Made by a program: the position numbers and the translations under genes
Assembly (NCBI GenBank): GCA_022495995.1
Contig: JAFEMH010001241.1
Span: 372,001 to 436,000 of the forward strand
Source: Adenophora triphylla var. japonica
Taxonomy: Eukaryota > Streptophyta > Magnoliopsida > Asterales > Campanulaceae
DNA: 64,000 nucleotides
Reading direction: 5' to 3'
The notes under the pieces: model-generated
Databases searched by the model: none
Seen by the model: only the letters and a program-made list of their open reading frames with translations
Told to the model about the DNA's origin: nothing
Part shown: piece after piece, positions 1 through 10,712 of the stretch
How positions within the stretch are numbered: the first letter of the stretch is position 1
Layout of the letters: each line of letters begins with the position of its first letter

Positions 1-1161
1 TAGAATTAGAATATTGAGATAATGATCCAATCTTTTTGCTTAAATTATCCATCCAAATCTACTTGGCAAGACATGTAAATGGTTATCTAATGGTTATCCC
101 ACATTACATTCTAGCCACAGATTTAGATGTTTTTTTTTTTGAAAATTTGGATCCCTGTCTCTACTCTTGAAATTTAGACCCAAACCAGTGGGGTGTGATA
201 GGGTCCTAGTAAAGATGTTTTGGTTTAGCATTCACAATCAGAAGTGCTCAAGTTCATACCCAAAGGTTCCCTCCTTGAGGCTACACCTTAAAACATATTA
301 GAAACTCAGTTACCCAAATAAAGCGTTCAGTTAAAAGATTTGTAATTTAGTATGCAAACATTTTAACAACATATTTTCATTTCCATCACTAACCTTAATT
401 AGGTTTAGTTATTACTCCATCTTCTTCCTTGGTTGGCTCTTATCCCCTCCTCTCTTCCTCTTCTTCCTTGGTTGGCAATTTATGATGTTCAATGGTTTTA
501 ACCTAACAATTATGGAAATGGGACTACCTTTTTGGGACAAACAAAAATGACAAATGGGAACATCTTTATGGGACGGAGGGAGTATTATTTAGTGACCCAT
601 ATGACAAGAAACAGAAGTCTGGCCAAGCTCTAATAGATTGATCTCCCAAAAAGCCTAAGCATTGGACTCCATTCCTGCAAGTTGTAATTGAACAGGTACC
701 TATATAAATAATATTTTTCTTTAATTATCTATCTGTCTGTATTTACATGTGATCAAGATGGTCTCTAGCCGGTCTCTCTCTAAATTCTTTGTACAATGAT
801 ACGGCTGGGCTAATGAATACAAGGACATCGTGTTGTGCTTAGCCAAGAGCTGATGAATGTAACAATCTATTTATTGATTGATATTCATTTCTTTTTGGAA
901 TTGCTGAAAGAAAACATAAGCAGTAGAACTGTTTGCTAGGGGTATATGGGCCCATGCCATTAGGAAGGCTCTGGTCAGGGATTTTTATCTATCTAGACTG
1001 TCTAAATTGTAACCGATAAAGTTGGTCTCCATCTGGTGAATTTAATTTACATGAACCTGTGCTCATTTAATGAGTTTACCCCTTTGTCATATTAACTATT
1101 TTCTTTGTAAACAAAAATTATTTTAAATCTTACACATGTCCCACTTGAAAATTTATGGCAG
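1..1161 (+). other. Upstream intron of the clathrin assembly gene
   Basis: No reading frame here resembles the ANTH protein that the exon at 1162 belongs to, and the stretch ends in an AG splice acceptor at 1160-1161 after a T-rich tract. I read it as the 3' part of the last intron. It contains a MITE-like end near 571-584. Earlier exons must lie left of the window; I could not support any exon inside this stretch. Confidence 0.45.
413..584. mobile_element. Stowaway/mariner-type MITE (one clear end)
   Basis: The right edge at 571-584 reads GGACGGAGGGAGTA, the reverse complement of the TACTCCCTCCGTCC terminus typical of plant Stowaway/mariner elements, and it ends in the expected TA target. 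The preceding 60-70 bp has the GGGAC and GGGAACA words often found next to such ends. The left end is weak: only TACTCC at 413-418 resembles the terminus, so that boundary is a guess. Confidence 0.42.
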
Positions 1162-1521
1162 GCTGGTGGATTGGACTCGCTGACACTGAATAGTTTATAC
1201 GATGAAGGAGCATATAGAGCCTCCCAGCAACCAGTATACGGATCTCCAGCACCAAATCCATTCGAAGCAGCAGATCCGTTTGCCTTATCAAGCAGCATTA
1301 CCCCTCCAACATCTGTTCAAATGGCAAATGTGTCCCAACACCAAGTAAATCCCTTCAACCCATACCAGCAGCAGCCTACATATCCACAGCCCCAGCAGCA
1401 ACAACAACATTTGATGATGGCCCCACCAAATCCGTTCATGGATTCTGCATTTGGTGCATTCCCGGTTAATGCTGCTCATCCACAAACAACTAATCCATTT
1501 GGAAGCACGGGCCTAATATAA
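1162..1521 (+). CDS. Clathrin assembly protein (AP180/PICALM-type, ANTH family), last coding exon
   Basis: This is the C-terminal 119 residues and stop codon of an endocytic adaptor. Members bind phosphoinositides through an N-terminal ANTH domain (outside the window) and recruit clathrin and EH-domain proteins through a disordered tail. The exon opens in phase 0 after an AG acceptor with AGGLDSLTLNSLYDEGAYRA, a segment I recognise from the tails of plant PICALM1-like proteins. It contains four NPF motifs, the EH-domain ligand, and a Gln/Pro-rich stretch encoded by CAG/CAA repeats. It ends in NPFGSTGLI and a TAA stop. The frame is uninterrupted and shows no sign of decay. It is the only ordinary host gene in the window. 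Assignment to a particular paralogue would need the ANTH domain. Confidence 0.75.
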   Translation, partial: AGGLDSLTLNSLYDEGAYRASQQPVYGSPAPNPFEAADPFALSSSITPPTSVQMANVSQHQVNPFNPYQQQPTYPQPQQQQQHLMMAPPNPFMDSAFGAFPVNAAHPQTTNPFGSTGLI

Positions 1522-2443
1522 TGAACGATTGAACAGGTAGAAAAATATAATTTCTAGCCGGCTTAGCTTATTTTTGGTGTTAAAAATATGAAATGCCAGT
1601 GAGGTCTTTTCATTATTGAGCTGATTTTGGTGTATAGGGATAGTGGGCTCCTCTATTCAATGTGGATTTGTGTATTCCATCCATGTGACAGGTTGAATAT
1701 TCACTGATTATATTTATTTTTTTCTCTCGGAGATGTAGACGACTGTCACAGGAGGATGGTGTAACAGATTACCCGTGGTTAATAATATGGTCGTATAATT
1801 GCTTGTATTATTTTGTCTGTGCATATTTAATCCCTTTTGGCCAATATTTCATGTTATGTGTTATTTGGTCAGTTGTGCCACCCCTCCCCACCAGCTCATT
1901 TCTCCCATGTTCAGGCTGACATATTTTTGTTTCTACTTTTACTTTTTCAATGAAGTTGAGGTCTGGCATTTGGGCATGTTTAGCAACCTTTTTTATCTGA
2001 TTTATCTCTGCATTTATTCATCCATTTGCACCGTCTCGGATACAAGATTCATTGTGCATCAGATGCATGTGTAATAGTCTGTGAACTGTGTATGCCGGTA
2101 CGTCAGCGCGTATCTATGTTTTCATGTGGATCCGAGTAGCCTGACAGAAAATTTTAGATCCTAAAATGCGCAAAAAAAAAAAAAACATAAAAACAATTTA
2201 GGTCTAGTTTATTCAAAAAAGAGAAAATCTAACTAGCTTAATGATTGTAAATAATTTGTCCCTTTTTAACTTCCATTGGATTGGATTGGATTGGATGATG
2301 TCGTTGTTTTGTAACCAAGAGACCTGCTGTCGATGTCCTGGTAGATAATGTTACAACTGGGTTCCTCCTTTCACATAAAACCATTCAAATAAATTAGACT
2401 ACTTTTTCTTTCTTTTTGTATTGCTTATACCCTTTTTTTTAAT
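1522..2443 (+). other. 3' UTR and downstream flank of the clathrin assembly gene
   Basis: T-rich, non-coding sequence follows the stop codon. I see no unambiguous AATAAA signal, so the mRNA end is not fixed. There is an A tract at 2172-2185 and a short GGATT tandem run near 2277-2295. The first retrotransposon LTR begins about 0.9 kb after the stop codon. Confidence 0.5.
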
Positions 2444-3359
2444 GTTGTCAAACGTTGAAAATTTCAACTGTATAATTAAACTTGTGGGCCCCAGAAGTCA
2501 ACCACTTTACCTTCAAAGGGTTGACTAATGTTGACGGCTCGACTTTCGGGGGTCTCACTTGTTTTGAATATCTGGCTTGTATATTGGATCATACCAAGAA
2601 CACAAGAAAGACAATGAGCACCGTTAGAGATCAAGCTAGAGTTTAATCCAGCTCAGGCCCTCGGGTGTGAGTAAGATCTTTGAGAGTTTATAACTGAGAA
2701 ATAAGACTTGAAATGTCTTAGTGAGTTGTATGTTTAGGGTTTAGACAATATGGCTTATAAATGATAATTTGACACCTACCTTGTCCATAGGGACAAACGT
2801 TGACATTTATAGTATGAGGGAGCTGCTTGATGATGTCAGCCCTGGAGGATATCTTTGTCTTTGACCTTGGACACGTGTCCGCGCCTGGTGGACTCTGCCA
2901 TAAAGCAAAATTTACTGCAGAGGGATGTTGCTGAAAGGACATGTACAGAGGATAGTTGGCGCCGCGCCTTATATGCATAGTGGGCGCCTGAGCCACCATT
3001 TAATGCGATGGGTACAAGCCGGCTTATTGGTGTCAGCGTAGGTACAGGCTTTCGGCTGACTAGCTTTGACTTTAACCGGGAGTCTGGTGGAATAACCGGG
3101 AGTCTGATATGAGCCCGCGGTCAATATTCATTGGGCACGGTCAACATTGTTTGGCGCGGTCAAGGAGATCACTGTCATGATTGGCACGGTCAACTCACCG
3201 ACGGTCTAGTTGCCCGCGGTCTTGACTCTAGCGCTTTAGCTCTCCGCGGTCTTGACTCTGGTGGTCTTTAGGAGATCGCGGTCTATGATATGCCACGTCA
3301 TATTTGGCCTTTGGGCCATATCGTGCTTTGGGCCCGGTTCGATAAATTCGGGTTCATCA
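2444..3359 (-). repeat. Tat-E 3' LTR
   Basis: On the minus strand the LTR starts TGATGAACCCG at 3359, directly after a purine tract. It carries TATA-like words near 2966-2975 and 2755, and ends somewhere near 2444. The TG/CA end at 2444 is the best candidate but has no partner LTR to confirm it. Upstream of the TATA on the minus strand is a dense cluster of W-box cores (3066-3257) embedded in CGCGGTCAA-type direct repeats. Confidence 0.55.
3066..3257 (-). promoter_or_regulatory. W-box cluster in the Tat-E LTR
   Basis: Seven TTGAC(C/T) cores lie within 192 bp: GGTCAA (TTGACC on the minus strand) at 3119, 3139, 3158 and 3188, and TTGACT on the plus strand at 3066, 3222 and 3252. Several are fused to CGCG or CACG. 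The site is the U3 enhancer position for the minus-strand element. W-boxes are the known targets of WRKY factors; use by WRKYs here is inference. Confidence 0.5.
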
Positions 3360-3371
3360 GTGGCCCCTAGC
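3360..3371 (-). other. Tat-E polypurine tract
   Basis: On the minus strand this reads GCTAGGGGCCAC and abuts the LTR start. It resembles the GAGGGGC-type tracts beside the Tat-A, Tat-B and Tat-C 3' LTRs. Confidence 0.5.
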
Positions 3372-3764
3372 TTTGAGTGAGGATTCATTCATGGTCTGAG
3401 CGAGGAGCTACATACGCTAAGCTCGGTCTGCGGTCAAATCGCTTATGCAGCCACAAGTGTTGTGTTTTTTCGCTGTTCTTTGCTTAGACTCCCTTACATA
3501 TGACACATGTGAGAAGCACGTGAGGGGAGTTTGGTAGAAGCTGGTAGAAGCTTTTGGGCTGCCTCTCGGTTAATACTGGGTGGGCCCCCTGTATATTGAA
3601 GCGCCAGCGTATGTCAGGTACGCAAACGACGTGTCCTGAATATCAAGGGGCACAATTAATGCCGACCGACAATAATTCAAAATTTAAATCCTTAGCACCG
3701 GTTCAGGATTCGAGAGAGATGGTTTGTGAGCTAATTATTACGGGTCGACCCGTATAGGTAGGCC

Positions 3765-3943
3765 TATAAATATCAAACCCCTCTCCCTTCATTCTCTTTT
3801 ATCACCTTCATTACTTGAAAATACCTATAGAGAGAGAAAATATTTGCTCAGCCTTCCTAAGCGTTTTCTTCCTTCAGTCTTTTCCGTAAGTGGTTTTCGT
3901 TTTCATCTCTTTCTCCATCTCTTTACTTCTTCTGTTTCTTAGG
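3765..3943 (+). promoter_or_regulatory. Promoter and leader of the Tat-E antisense gene
   Basis: A TATAAAT box at 3765-3771 is followed by a CT-rich leader. A likely 5' UTR intron runs from the donor GTAAG at 3886 to the acceptor TTCTTAG ending at 3942, placing the exon edge one base before the ATG at 3944. This makes 3944 a better start than the in-frame hydrophobic extension from 3890. Confidence 0.5.
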
Positions 3944-6900
3944 ATGACTTATAGGATGGAGCGCCCCTTAGAGTTGGGTAATGGCATGACTCCTGATACC
4001 TTCGCCGTTTGTAAGAAATCAGGTGGTATCTATAGGAAGGTGGCCACCTCTTGGATTAGTTTATCCTTAGAGGCTTTTATGTATTTCTCGGTCAGGTATG
4101 ACTGGGGAAATTGGGTCCCACCCCGGTTGTGGGAAGCCAAGAAAAGGCTGCATTTGTTTGGTGATATGTTGGTGTTGGGGGATGTATTCCGTTTGAGGAA
4201 TTTTATAATGGCGGTGTTGTGCAGGTTTCCCCAAGAGAGAGATCAGGCGTTGAACGCCGTTGAACTGGTGAGGAGAGCTATTGTAGACCCTACTGCCCAA
4301 GTAATAACTGAATGGGAAATAGTCCCTCTGATGGATGAGACTGAGGTGAATGTGGCCCCTGATGCCACTATCGTGCCCGCGGCTAACTTGAATGAGCCTA
4401 TGGAGGTTGAACCCTTGTCCGCGGTGGCCCCTGATGCCGAAACTGTGGCTCAGCCTATACCGGTGGTGGATCTGGAGAGCAGTGATGATGAGCTCATTAA
4501 CATGGACGTGGATGAAGCCGGAGTGGAGCCATCACTGGGATCATCCACAGGTCTCTTTGGCTCTGATGGCTCGGAGACCGAGGTGGATAATCGCGAGGAT
4601 GCAGATCGCATGGCGACGGGCATGACACAACGGGCAGTTGAGATTGTCAATGCCTTTGCTAATGGATTGGAGGAGAATGTTGCTGCCTGTGGCAAGAGCC
4701 ATGCTGGAGCCTCCACTTCTGGGCGCGGCCAGAAGAAGAAGAGCGCATCTTGCCCAGACTGGGAGATGGAACTATACACCACCTACGGTGTTGACCCAAA
4801 TTCCTTCCATGTCTGCGAGCTGCAGGAGGTGGAAGTGAAGGGAAAACTGAGGCCAGAATCTGTGGCCGATGTCCGCGGGGACAATAAAGCTTGCATCTTC
4901 TTAGGGGTCCAGTTCGAGAATGGACTGAGGCTTCCAATTGACCCTTTTATTTCCCGATTTCTTGAATTCAACAGATGCCTCCCTATGCACCTAACCCCAA
5001 ACACTATTCGAGCCCTTGTCTCTTTTATTGTGGTGTATAGGGTTCTTGGCTTTGAACCTTCCCTTTCTGGGCTTTATTCCTTCTATTCAAATCAAATAAC
5101 CAATGGCCACCTCGGTCTGAAAACAAAGAATAATTCTGCTCGCACCTTTTCCCCTCTAACAAATAAATTTGACCAATGGAATCAAAAGAAAATTATGGTC
5201 GTTGAGGGTAGGTTTGGGTGGAATTTCCCAAGGCCGGAGGGCGTGGCTCCTATTAGGGTTTCTTCCAGCTCCTACCCTAGCCCGTCCGAATCTAAGGCCC
5301 TTCAAGTTTCAATTGCTATCTATTTGGCCCAGTTCGTGATCGAGAAGCTGCAGCCCGTTTTTGATGTGGGCTCGATCATAGAAAGCGAACCATTACTGAT
5401 CTTTGCGGGGGTGGCACCTCAAAGGGAGGGTAGATACTATGCCCCCAGGGTTGCTATGGAGCCCCAACTTCGTGATCCCGATTGGAGGGTTCATGAGTTG
5501 TTCGATTTTGAGTCTAAATGCGGGACGCGCATGATGGGCGCGGTCTGTGAGCCTCCATCTTGGATCAGTCTCTATTTTTGTCCTTGTTTGAACTGTTCTT
5601 ATTTTTTGCTTTGTGATTTTCCTTCGACCTGCGGTCTAATCAGTTGCTTCTTTTTTTAAAAATGCAGATCCAGTAGATCCTACCATGGCCCCCATGCTAT
5701 CACAGAATCAGATCAAGGCGGCCAGAGCGCGCGCAAGGGATGTAGAGGAGGCAGCCAGACAAGGGGCCTTGAATAAAACTGCTGCCCCCGGGGTACAACT
5801 GTCCGTGGTGGACAAAAATACTGACAGCCTACTGTCCAGTGCCCGCGGGATTCCTGCGGGCAAGGAGTTGCCTCCTCTCCCGCAATCTACACGTGACCGC
5901 AGCCCTGCTCCTGACCGCTACACTTCCATTGCCCCTGGTCAATCAAGAAAGAGGGCACCGGGCTCGGAGGCTGAGGCCGCTGGAAAAAACAAACAGCAAC
6001 GGGTCCAGCGGCCAGAAGTTGTCACCAATCCTACCTCCAACTCGCCAGCTAAAGCGAGGTCAACTTGCGTTAACGCTTATCCAGTCTTGCTAAATGATGC
6101 TTGTGAGCCTGCGTGGAGCTTGTGCAGTAAGCTCGGGGAGGTGACTCCGGTTTAAGGGGTAGATCCATACTTCCATGGAGGTTTCAACTCAGTCATAGGG
6201 CTTGGGCTTCTGAATAGGCTCTATGCCCCTGACTTCTACGGAAGTGTGGTGACCAAGCAGAATGCCTCTGCTCTGGCGGGCGATATTGTCTTAATGGCCA
6301 CTGAGGTAATTTCTTACTCTTTTATCCTACTTCTGTACTTTTCTTTCTGATGACCACTTGATTGCTGATCGAGACTTTTTCTTATTTGCAGATGGCTAAT
6401 AAGGCTATGAGACTCAGGGAGCTCTCTGATGAAGCCAATGTTGCTCTGACGGAGAGAACAAAGGTGTGGATGAAGGCCATGGAGGAGAACAAAACGCTGA
6501 ACCTCTCTTTAAGGGAAAAAGAGAGAGACCTCAAACATTTTAGTGAAAAGCATGATGAGGCACTCAAATCCTTGGAGAGGGCCAAGGGAGCAAGGGATGA
6601 GTACCGCGGGCATAAAGAGGTGCTGGAAAAGCTGGTGGATGAATATGCAGCCAAGTTGGAGGCCTCCAAGAAACAAATCTTGGCTTTGGAGGCTTAGGTT
6701 GACAAACAGTCTGAAGTGCTGCTTCCTTTGAGGCAGTTCCAGCTGGAAAAAGATGCCCAACTTTCCGCTGCTCGCAAGGAAGGTGCTGAGGAGTTTAGGA
6801 GCACTCAAGAGTATAAATATGAGCCCTTGGCGGAATCCACCGCTTAGTTTGAGGCTGCTACCATGATGCAGCTACGGAACTTTGCTGCTACGGGCAAATT

Positions 6901-7260
6901 CACTTTGGAGCAATTGGCCATAATTGGCTCTTTGACTGCCACCGATCTGGAGTGTCTGCCCGGGCATGCTTTGGTGCCTCTGAATCAAGAGCACATTAAC
7001 AATCTAGATTTAGCAGCAGCCTCCACTTTGCCTCTGGTTCCCGCAGTCACTACCCCCAGCCTCATCGACCAAATCGATACTCTAAAGTGGGGGTAAAGAT
7101 CAATTATCATTGGATTCCGCTACTGCTCGCCTATTTCCCAATGGGCCTGCGGTTAGTGCCGCGGTCAACTGGTGCTCGTGCCCAAGCTTCTGTTTCAACC
7201 GATTCTCTCCCTTCTCCTACTCCTGCCTCTAAAGCCCAAACTACCCTTGAGTCTGCACAA
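3944..7260 (+). pseudogene. Putative gypsy-type transposon protein (PF04195-like) with coiled-coil tail, broken
   Basis: Exon 1 (3944 to about 5560) has an acidic low-complexity stretch followed by the conserved block of the 'putative gypsy type transposon' family, including FLEFNRCLPMHLTPNTIRAL and GWNFPRPEG. A probable intron of about 110-130 bp ends at the acceptor before 5669. Exon 2 is Ala/Pro-rich, and a second intron runs from about 6306 to 6390. The last exon is a heptad-rich coiled coil (about 6391-6700). In-frame stops at 6153-6155 (TAA), 6695-6697 (TAG) and 6845-6847 (TAG) break it, and recognisable coding ends near 7096. Such proteins are known as extra genes of plant Tat retrotransposons; their molecular role is unknown to me. 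It runs antisense to its host element. Exact splice sites are inferred. Confidence 0.65.
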
Positions 7261-7469
7261 AAATAGCTGTAGGACTTCTCTTTTGATTTTTCTTTAATAG
7301 ATTTTTAGGATTTTGTAATCTTTTTATCTATTCAATCGAAGACTTTGTTCAACTACTGTCTTTTACTATGAGTCTTTTAGCGATGTTTTGATTGCTTTTT
7401 ATAAGACTGGAAAGTTTGTATGACTTTGTGAATAATTTTTGAGAACTCAATGCCTTGGCCGTGGGCAAT

Positions 7470-8433
7470 TGTAGACACCCCATTCTGAACCTATCGTGGC
7501 AGAGTTATACCACTCTAAGTCTCGCCTTTGGTTTTGGAGTAGAAATCCACCATTTCGTCATGTTTCGTTAAGTTTTGACTAACGGGCATTAGTTTGGACT
7601 GAACTGCATACGAGATAACAAGGGGAGGACTAATTTGTCCTTTATGAGCCTTGTCCCGCGCGGGACATGGCGTGTCTCGCGCGAGACTAACCTTCTGTAG
7701 GATGTGCAGAATCACTTTCCTTGTCGATTTCAACCTCTTTTCTTGATAAATCTTCTCCAATCCGGGTCTCTACTGATTTTAGAGTTCCAGAACATTCTTT
7801 GGGAGGAATTCCAATCCACTTGAGTCTCCTAATCTTGGTGACCAAGTAATCCAAACCCTATAAATACTAGATGATTTCTAGTATTTCAGACCCCGGTCGA
7901 CTCCCGACAATTTGCTGGTTTTCTCTCCTTGAAAGATTCCTGTAAATCACTCATACATAAACACCTAAAGTTCGTTTATCAACCTTGTTGATCAACGAAC
8001 ATCGAGATTCAAGTCTAGAATTGAGACGAAACTCTGTCCGAATCACCTCGCGACCTAAAAGGTAATCTTCCTTTTCTTTTTACTTATTCTAATTGATTAT
8101 TAGAGTGGTATAGCACATCGAATCTAGGATCGGCCTAGAGCCTCTCCAAATCATGGACACGGTCTCGAAGCAATCGATCCCACATTCCGTTCAATCTAAT
8201 TAAATGGATGCTTTTATTTGTTTCTTTGTTAAAAAGGATTCTTATTTGAAAACCCCCCTTAAGCAAGACCGATCTTCGGATTGGGTGGATGCGGTGCTCC
8301 TTGACCTTCCAAATTCATCACTTAAGCCCCGAACCCAAATCTTTAAAAAATGGTTTTTCTATATTTCCATAATAATATAGGTGGCGACTCAAAATAAAAC
8401 AAAAAGGAGGAAGGCAATTTCACAATCGCTACA
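7470..8433 (+). repeat. Tat-D 5' LTR
   Basis: It starts TGTAGACACCCCATTC, the start shared with the Tat-A LTRs and the Tat-B 5' LTR, and ends CGCTACA three bases before the PBS. The TATA box is TATAAATA at 7859-7866. A palindrome pair lies in U3 at 7653-7687. Confidence 0.85.
7653..7687. promoter_or_regulatory. CGCG palindrome pair, Tat-D U3
   Basis: Two perfect 14-bp palindromes, GTCCCGCGCGGGAC (7653-7666) and GTCTCGCGCGAGAC (7674-7687), with centres 21 bp apart. They lie about 170 bp upstream of the LTR TATA box. Confidence 0.75.
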
Positions 8434-8436
8434 GTT

Positions 8437-8455
8437 TGGCGACTCCACTGGGGAT
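8437..8455 (+). other. Tat-D primer-binding site
   Basis: TGGCGACTCCACTGGGGA is complementary to a tRNA 3' end that finishes GAGUCGCCA. This matches the tRNA-Arg type of priming described for Tat/Ogre elements; the exact tRNA is inferred. Confidence 0.75.
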
Positions 8456-8536
8456 TATTTTTAAAATTGGCTTAGACTTGCGTTAATGAGGGGGATTTTC
8501 AAAAAAAAAATCATTTTCTTATTCAGTTTCAGGCTA

Positions 8537-8572
8537 GTCCCGCACGAGACAACCCTTTGTCTCTCACGAGAC
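8537..8572. promoter_or_regulatory. Degenerate palindrome pair, Tat-D leader (first)
   Basis: GTCCCGCACGAGAC (8537-8550) and GTCTCTCACGAGAC (8559-8572), centres 22 bp apart. The sites are weakened relative to other copies, mostly by loss of CG dinucleotides. Confidence 0.6.
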
Positions 8573-8846
8573 AAAGCCTCTGTAATCAGTTTTGTTTTCT
8601 GGTTTTCCTTGTTCGTCTCGAGATCCGAGATAAGATTCGAACATGCAAGGGGGATCCCAGATTACATTATTTGCAGAGTTCTTTCATCTTAAATCCTCCC
8701 TTAAGATATCAGACTCGAGATTTGTGGTTTATTTAAGTATTGCTTCTTATTTAAACTGCGTGAGATTGGGTTTTGATTAAAGTCCGGTCCATGGAGGATT
8801 CAGGAGTTGTAATTAATTTATTTCATTCTCTCTCTCTCCTTATGTG

Positions 8847-8909
8847 GAACTACGACGGCCTAAGTCTTCCTAATTTGGGAAAAACGTAGGCAACCACTTG
8901 GTGCGGCCA
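8847..8909 (+). other. Two-hairpin UTR element, Tat-D 5' copy
   Basis: Outer stem CTACG/CGTAG encloses inner stem TTCC/GGAA. It is followed at once by a second small hairpin, ACC-ACTT-GGT. Confidence 0.6.
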
Positions 8910-9247
8910 TTATCTGTTTTCCTTTTGTTTTCAAAAAAAAATTCTATTTTTCTCTATCACCTAGATTGGCTCTCACACACGTGCACGCATAATTATAACT
9001 GTCATTGCACTACATACACTTGATAAACTCGGGACCCACACTAAGGACGGATGACGGTAATCACCTAATCGCGGGTCTCTCTAAAGTTGGAATATCCCAC
9101 TTCGCGTCTTCAATCCATCTAGATTGTCATATCCCGAGGAGCCTAGCCTTCTAGCCCTGCATAGCCTCATGCATCATGTAGAATATTTTTCTAGGATCAC
9201 TCCGTGACCGGTCGATTTTGACTCAGTGGTCTTTCTATGTCTTTGAC

Positions 9248-9411
9248 TAAAATAAAGCTAATGTAAAATTGACCATAAAGAAGGATTTGGAAAAGTCCCT
9301 TCGGAAAAGAAAAGTCCCTTCGGAATGACCCTTTCGGAATTGTCCCGTCAAAAAGCGTGGTCCCTTTAAAAATAAAAATCCTTCAAGTCAATTCTACATG
9401 GCTTTATTTTA
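9248..9411 (+). other. Long leader stem-loop, Tat-D
   Basis: Arms 9248-9288 and 9376-9411 are imperfect inverted copies (core TAAAATAAAGC...ATGTA). The loop of about 87 bp holds repeats of GTCCCTTCGGAA. The Tat-A and Tat-B counterparts keep the pairing with different arm sequences. Confidence 0.6.
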
Positions 9412-9531
9412 CAAAGAACAGACTGATTACTTAGTCGTTAGGTTTGGATAAAGACCTTAGAAACCCCTCAAAACGGATTCTCCGTTCCGACCAAAATTTA
9501 GGGTTAATAAAAATCGACTTCCAGTGTGATT

Positions 9532-9564
9532 GTCTCGCGCGAGACTACTTGTTTCGCGCGGGAC
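9532..9564. promoter_or_regulatory. CGCG palindrome pair, Tat-D leader (second)
   Basis: A perfect GTCTCGCGCGAGAC (9532-9545) and a near-perfect GTTTCGCGCGGGAC (9551-9564), centres 19 bp apart, just upstream of gag. Confidence 0.75.
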
Positions 9565-9705
9565 AAAGCTTCTGTTTGCTATGCTGAGCCTAAACCCTTA
9601 AAGCCTTCTTCCGACCCGTTGGGGCTAGATTTGATCTTGACACAATCTCTGCACTTCTCTGTCAGTTTTTCGAAGCTGCATTAGCCTTAAGATTCTCCCA
9701 ACACA

Positions 9706-10712
9706 ATGTCCGACATCGACGAAATTCCGGGTGACGAAATCATGTCTGAAAATAACCACAAACTGCTAGAAGAAGCCAATGGTCGCGTAGAGGACCAAGC
9801 AGCCCAAATCTACACCCTCGTGGAGGAAATCCAAGAACTTAGGGCGGCACTAGCCACAAAATAAAAGAAAAAGAAAAATGATTCTTCCTCCGAAGAAGAA
9901 TCATACACCAAGAAGGCTAAGAACCGTCGCCAAAGCAAAAGCAAGAAAAAGAAGTATGAGCATAGCTCATCATCTTCCTCCTCTGACAATGAAAGTTATA
10001 CTTCCAAGAAAGAAAGCAAGGGGGAAAGCAAGAACGAACCCCTTACTATGGCAATGCTAGAAAAGAAACTTGCATCCCTCGATGTGAGCAAGGGAGCCTC
10101 GCTCTCTATTGACTATGACACTCTTCGTCAATCCATGTCCAAACTTCCTCAAAAATACAAAACGATCGACATTGCAAAATTCAATGGCACTACTTGTCCA
10201 AAAACTCATTTGGAAACCTACTCTTGGGCCATGCTGCCTATGGGTGTTGATGACAACTTGCTAGCTCAATGCTTCCCACAAACTCTTGATGGTGCTGCTA
10301 GAGATTGGTACATGACCCTTCCACTCTCCACAAGGCTTGATTGGCCACTTGCCAGTCGTGCCTTCCAAAAGCAATTTGAGGACAACTCTCTTACCGCACT
10401 ACTAGAAGAGATCTCGAGCAAACCAAGCAACTCTCGAATGAATCATTTACAGACTTCATCAAAATATGGAGAACCAAGCTGACTGAAATCGTTGATAGGC
10501 CAAGCCTAGATGAGCAAATTCACATCCTCATTCAATGTCTCCGAGAAGAGTATCAAAAAAAATCGCGGGTAACTATTTCCCTAGCTTTGCCGAACTCCAT
10601 AAATCTGGCATACGAGTAGATGCCCTCATCAAACAGAAGAAAGAAGCCAAGGAAGAAAGAAGCCAAGGTTTCCGCTACAACAAGAGCTCCTCTTCCTCTT
10701 CTAACTCCAAGG
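9706..10712 (+). pseudogene. gag: Tat-D gag, broken and truncated by Copia-2
   Basis: The ATG at 9706 opens a coiled-coil N-terminus, then a Lys/Ser-rich acidic linker, then the retrotransposon gag core (KFNGTTCPKTHLETYSWAML and WYMTLPLSTRLDW). The core is closely similar to Tat-B gag. Damage: a TAA in frame at 9862-9864, a frame change near 10395, and a second one at the A run near 10551-10560. After 10395 the homologous frame can be followed through a segment matching the Tat-B region ending near its residue 320. The C-terminal zinc-knuckle-like part is missing because Copia-2 begins at 10713. Gag normally forms the virus-like particle that packages element RNA. Confidence 0.8.

Larger units (their letters stand above)
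2444..7469 (-). mobile_element. Tat-E: Ty3/gypsy Tat-type retrotransposon, 3' portion
   Basis: This is read as the 3' end of a minus-strand element: an LTR at the low-coordinate side, a purine tract beside it on the minus strand, then an antisense (plus-strand) gene of the 'putative gypsy type transposon' family. In plant Tat-lineage elements such extra genes lie between pol and the 3' LTR and can be antisense. The remainder, including gag and pol, would lie beyond the Tat-D insertion at 7470 and outside the window. The left boundary is approximate and no target-site duplication can be checked. Confidence 0.6.
8456..9705 (+). other. Tat-D structured 5' leader
   Basis: This is 1.25 kb without coding frames. 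In order it holds a degenerate palindrome pair (8537-8572), the two-hairpin element (8847-8909), a long stem-loop with arms 9248-9288 and 9376-9411 around a loop of GTCCCTTCGGAA-like repeats, a hairpin AACGGA-TTC-TCCGTT (about 9473-9488), and a second palindrome pair (9532-9564) about 140 bp before the gag ATG. The same order recurs in Tat-A and, as far as it is preserved, Tat-B. Confidence 0.65.
7470..10712 (+). mobile_element. Tat-D: Ty3/gypsy Tat-lineage element, 5' portion
   Basis: The 5' LTR, PBS, leader and gag are in order on the plus strand. The element is cut at 10713 by Copia-2, whose other end is outside the window, so pol and the 3' LTR cannot be seen. Its LTR start, leader and gag are clearly related to Tat-A and Tat-B. 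The left flanking 5 bp is GCAAT. Confidence 0.8.

Noticed and set aside
2277..2297. GGATT short tandem run
   Set aside because: A four-copy simple repeat with no other feature nearby.
3890..3943. N-terminal hydrophobic extension of the Tat-E antisense gene, resembling a signal peptide
   Set aside because: It is better explained as a T-rich 5' UTR intron with GTAAG at 3886 and TTCTTAG at 3942; the conserved protein starts after it.
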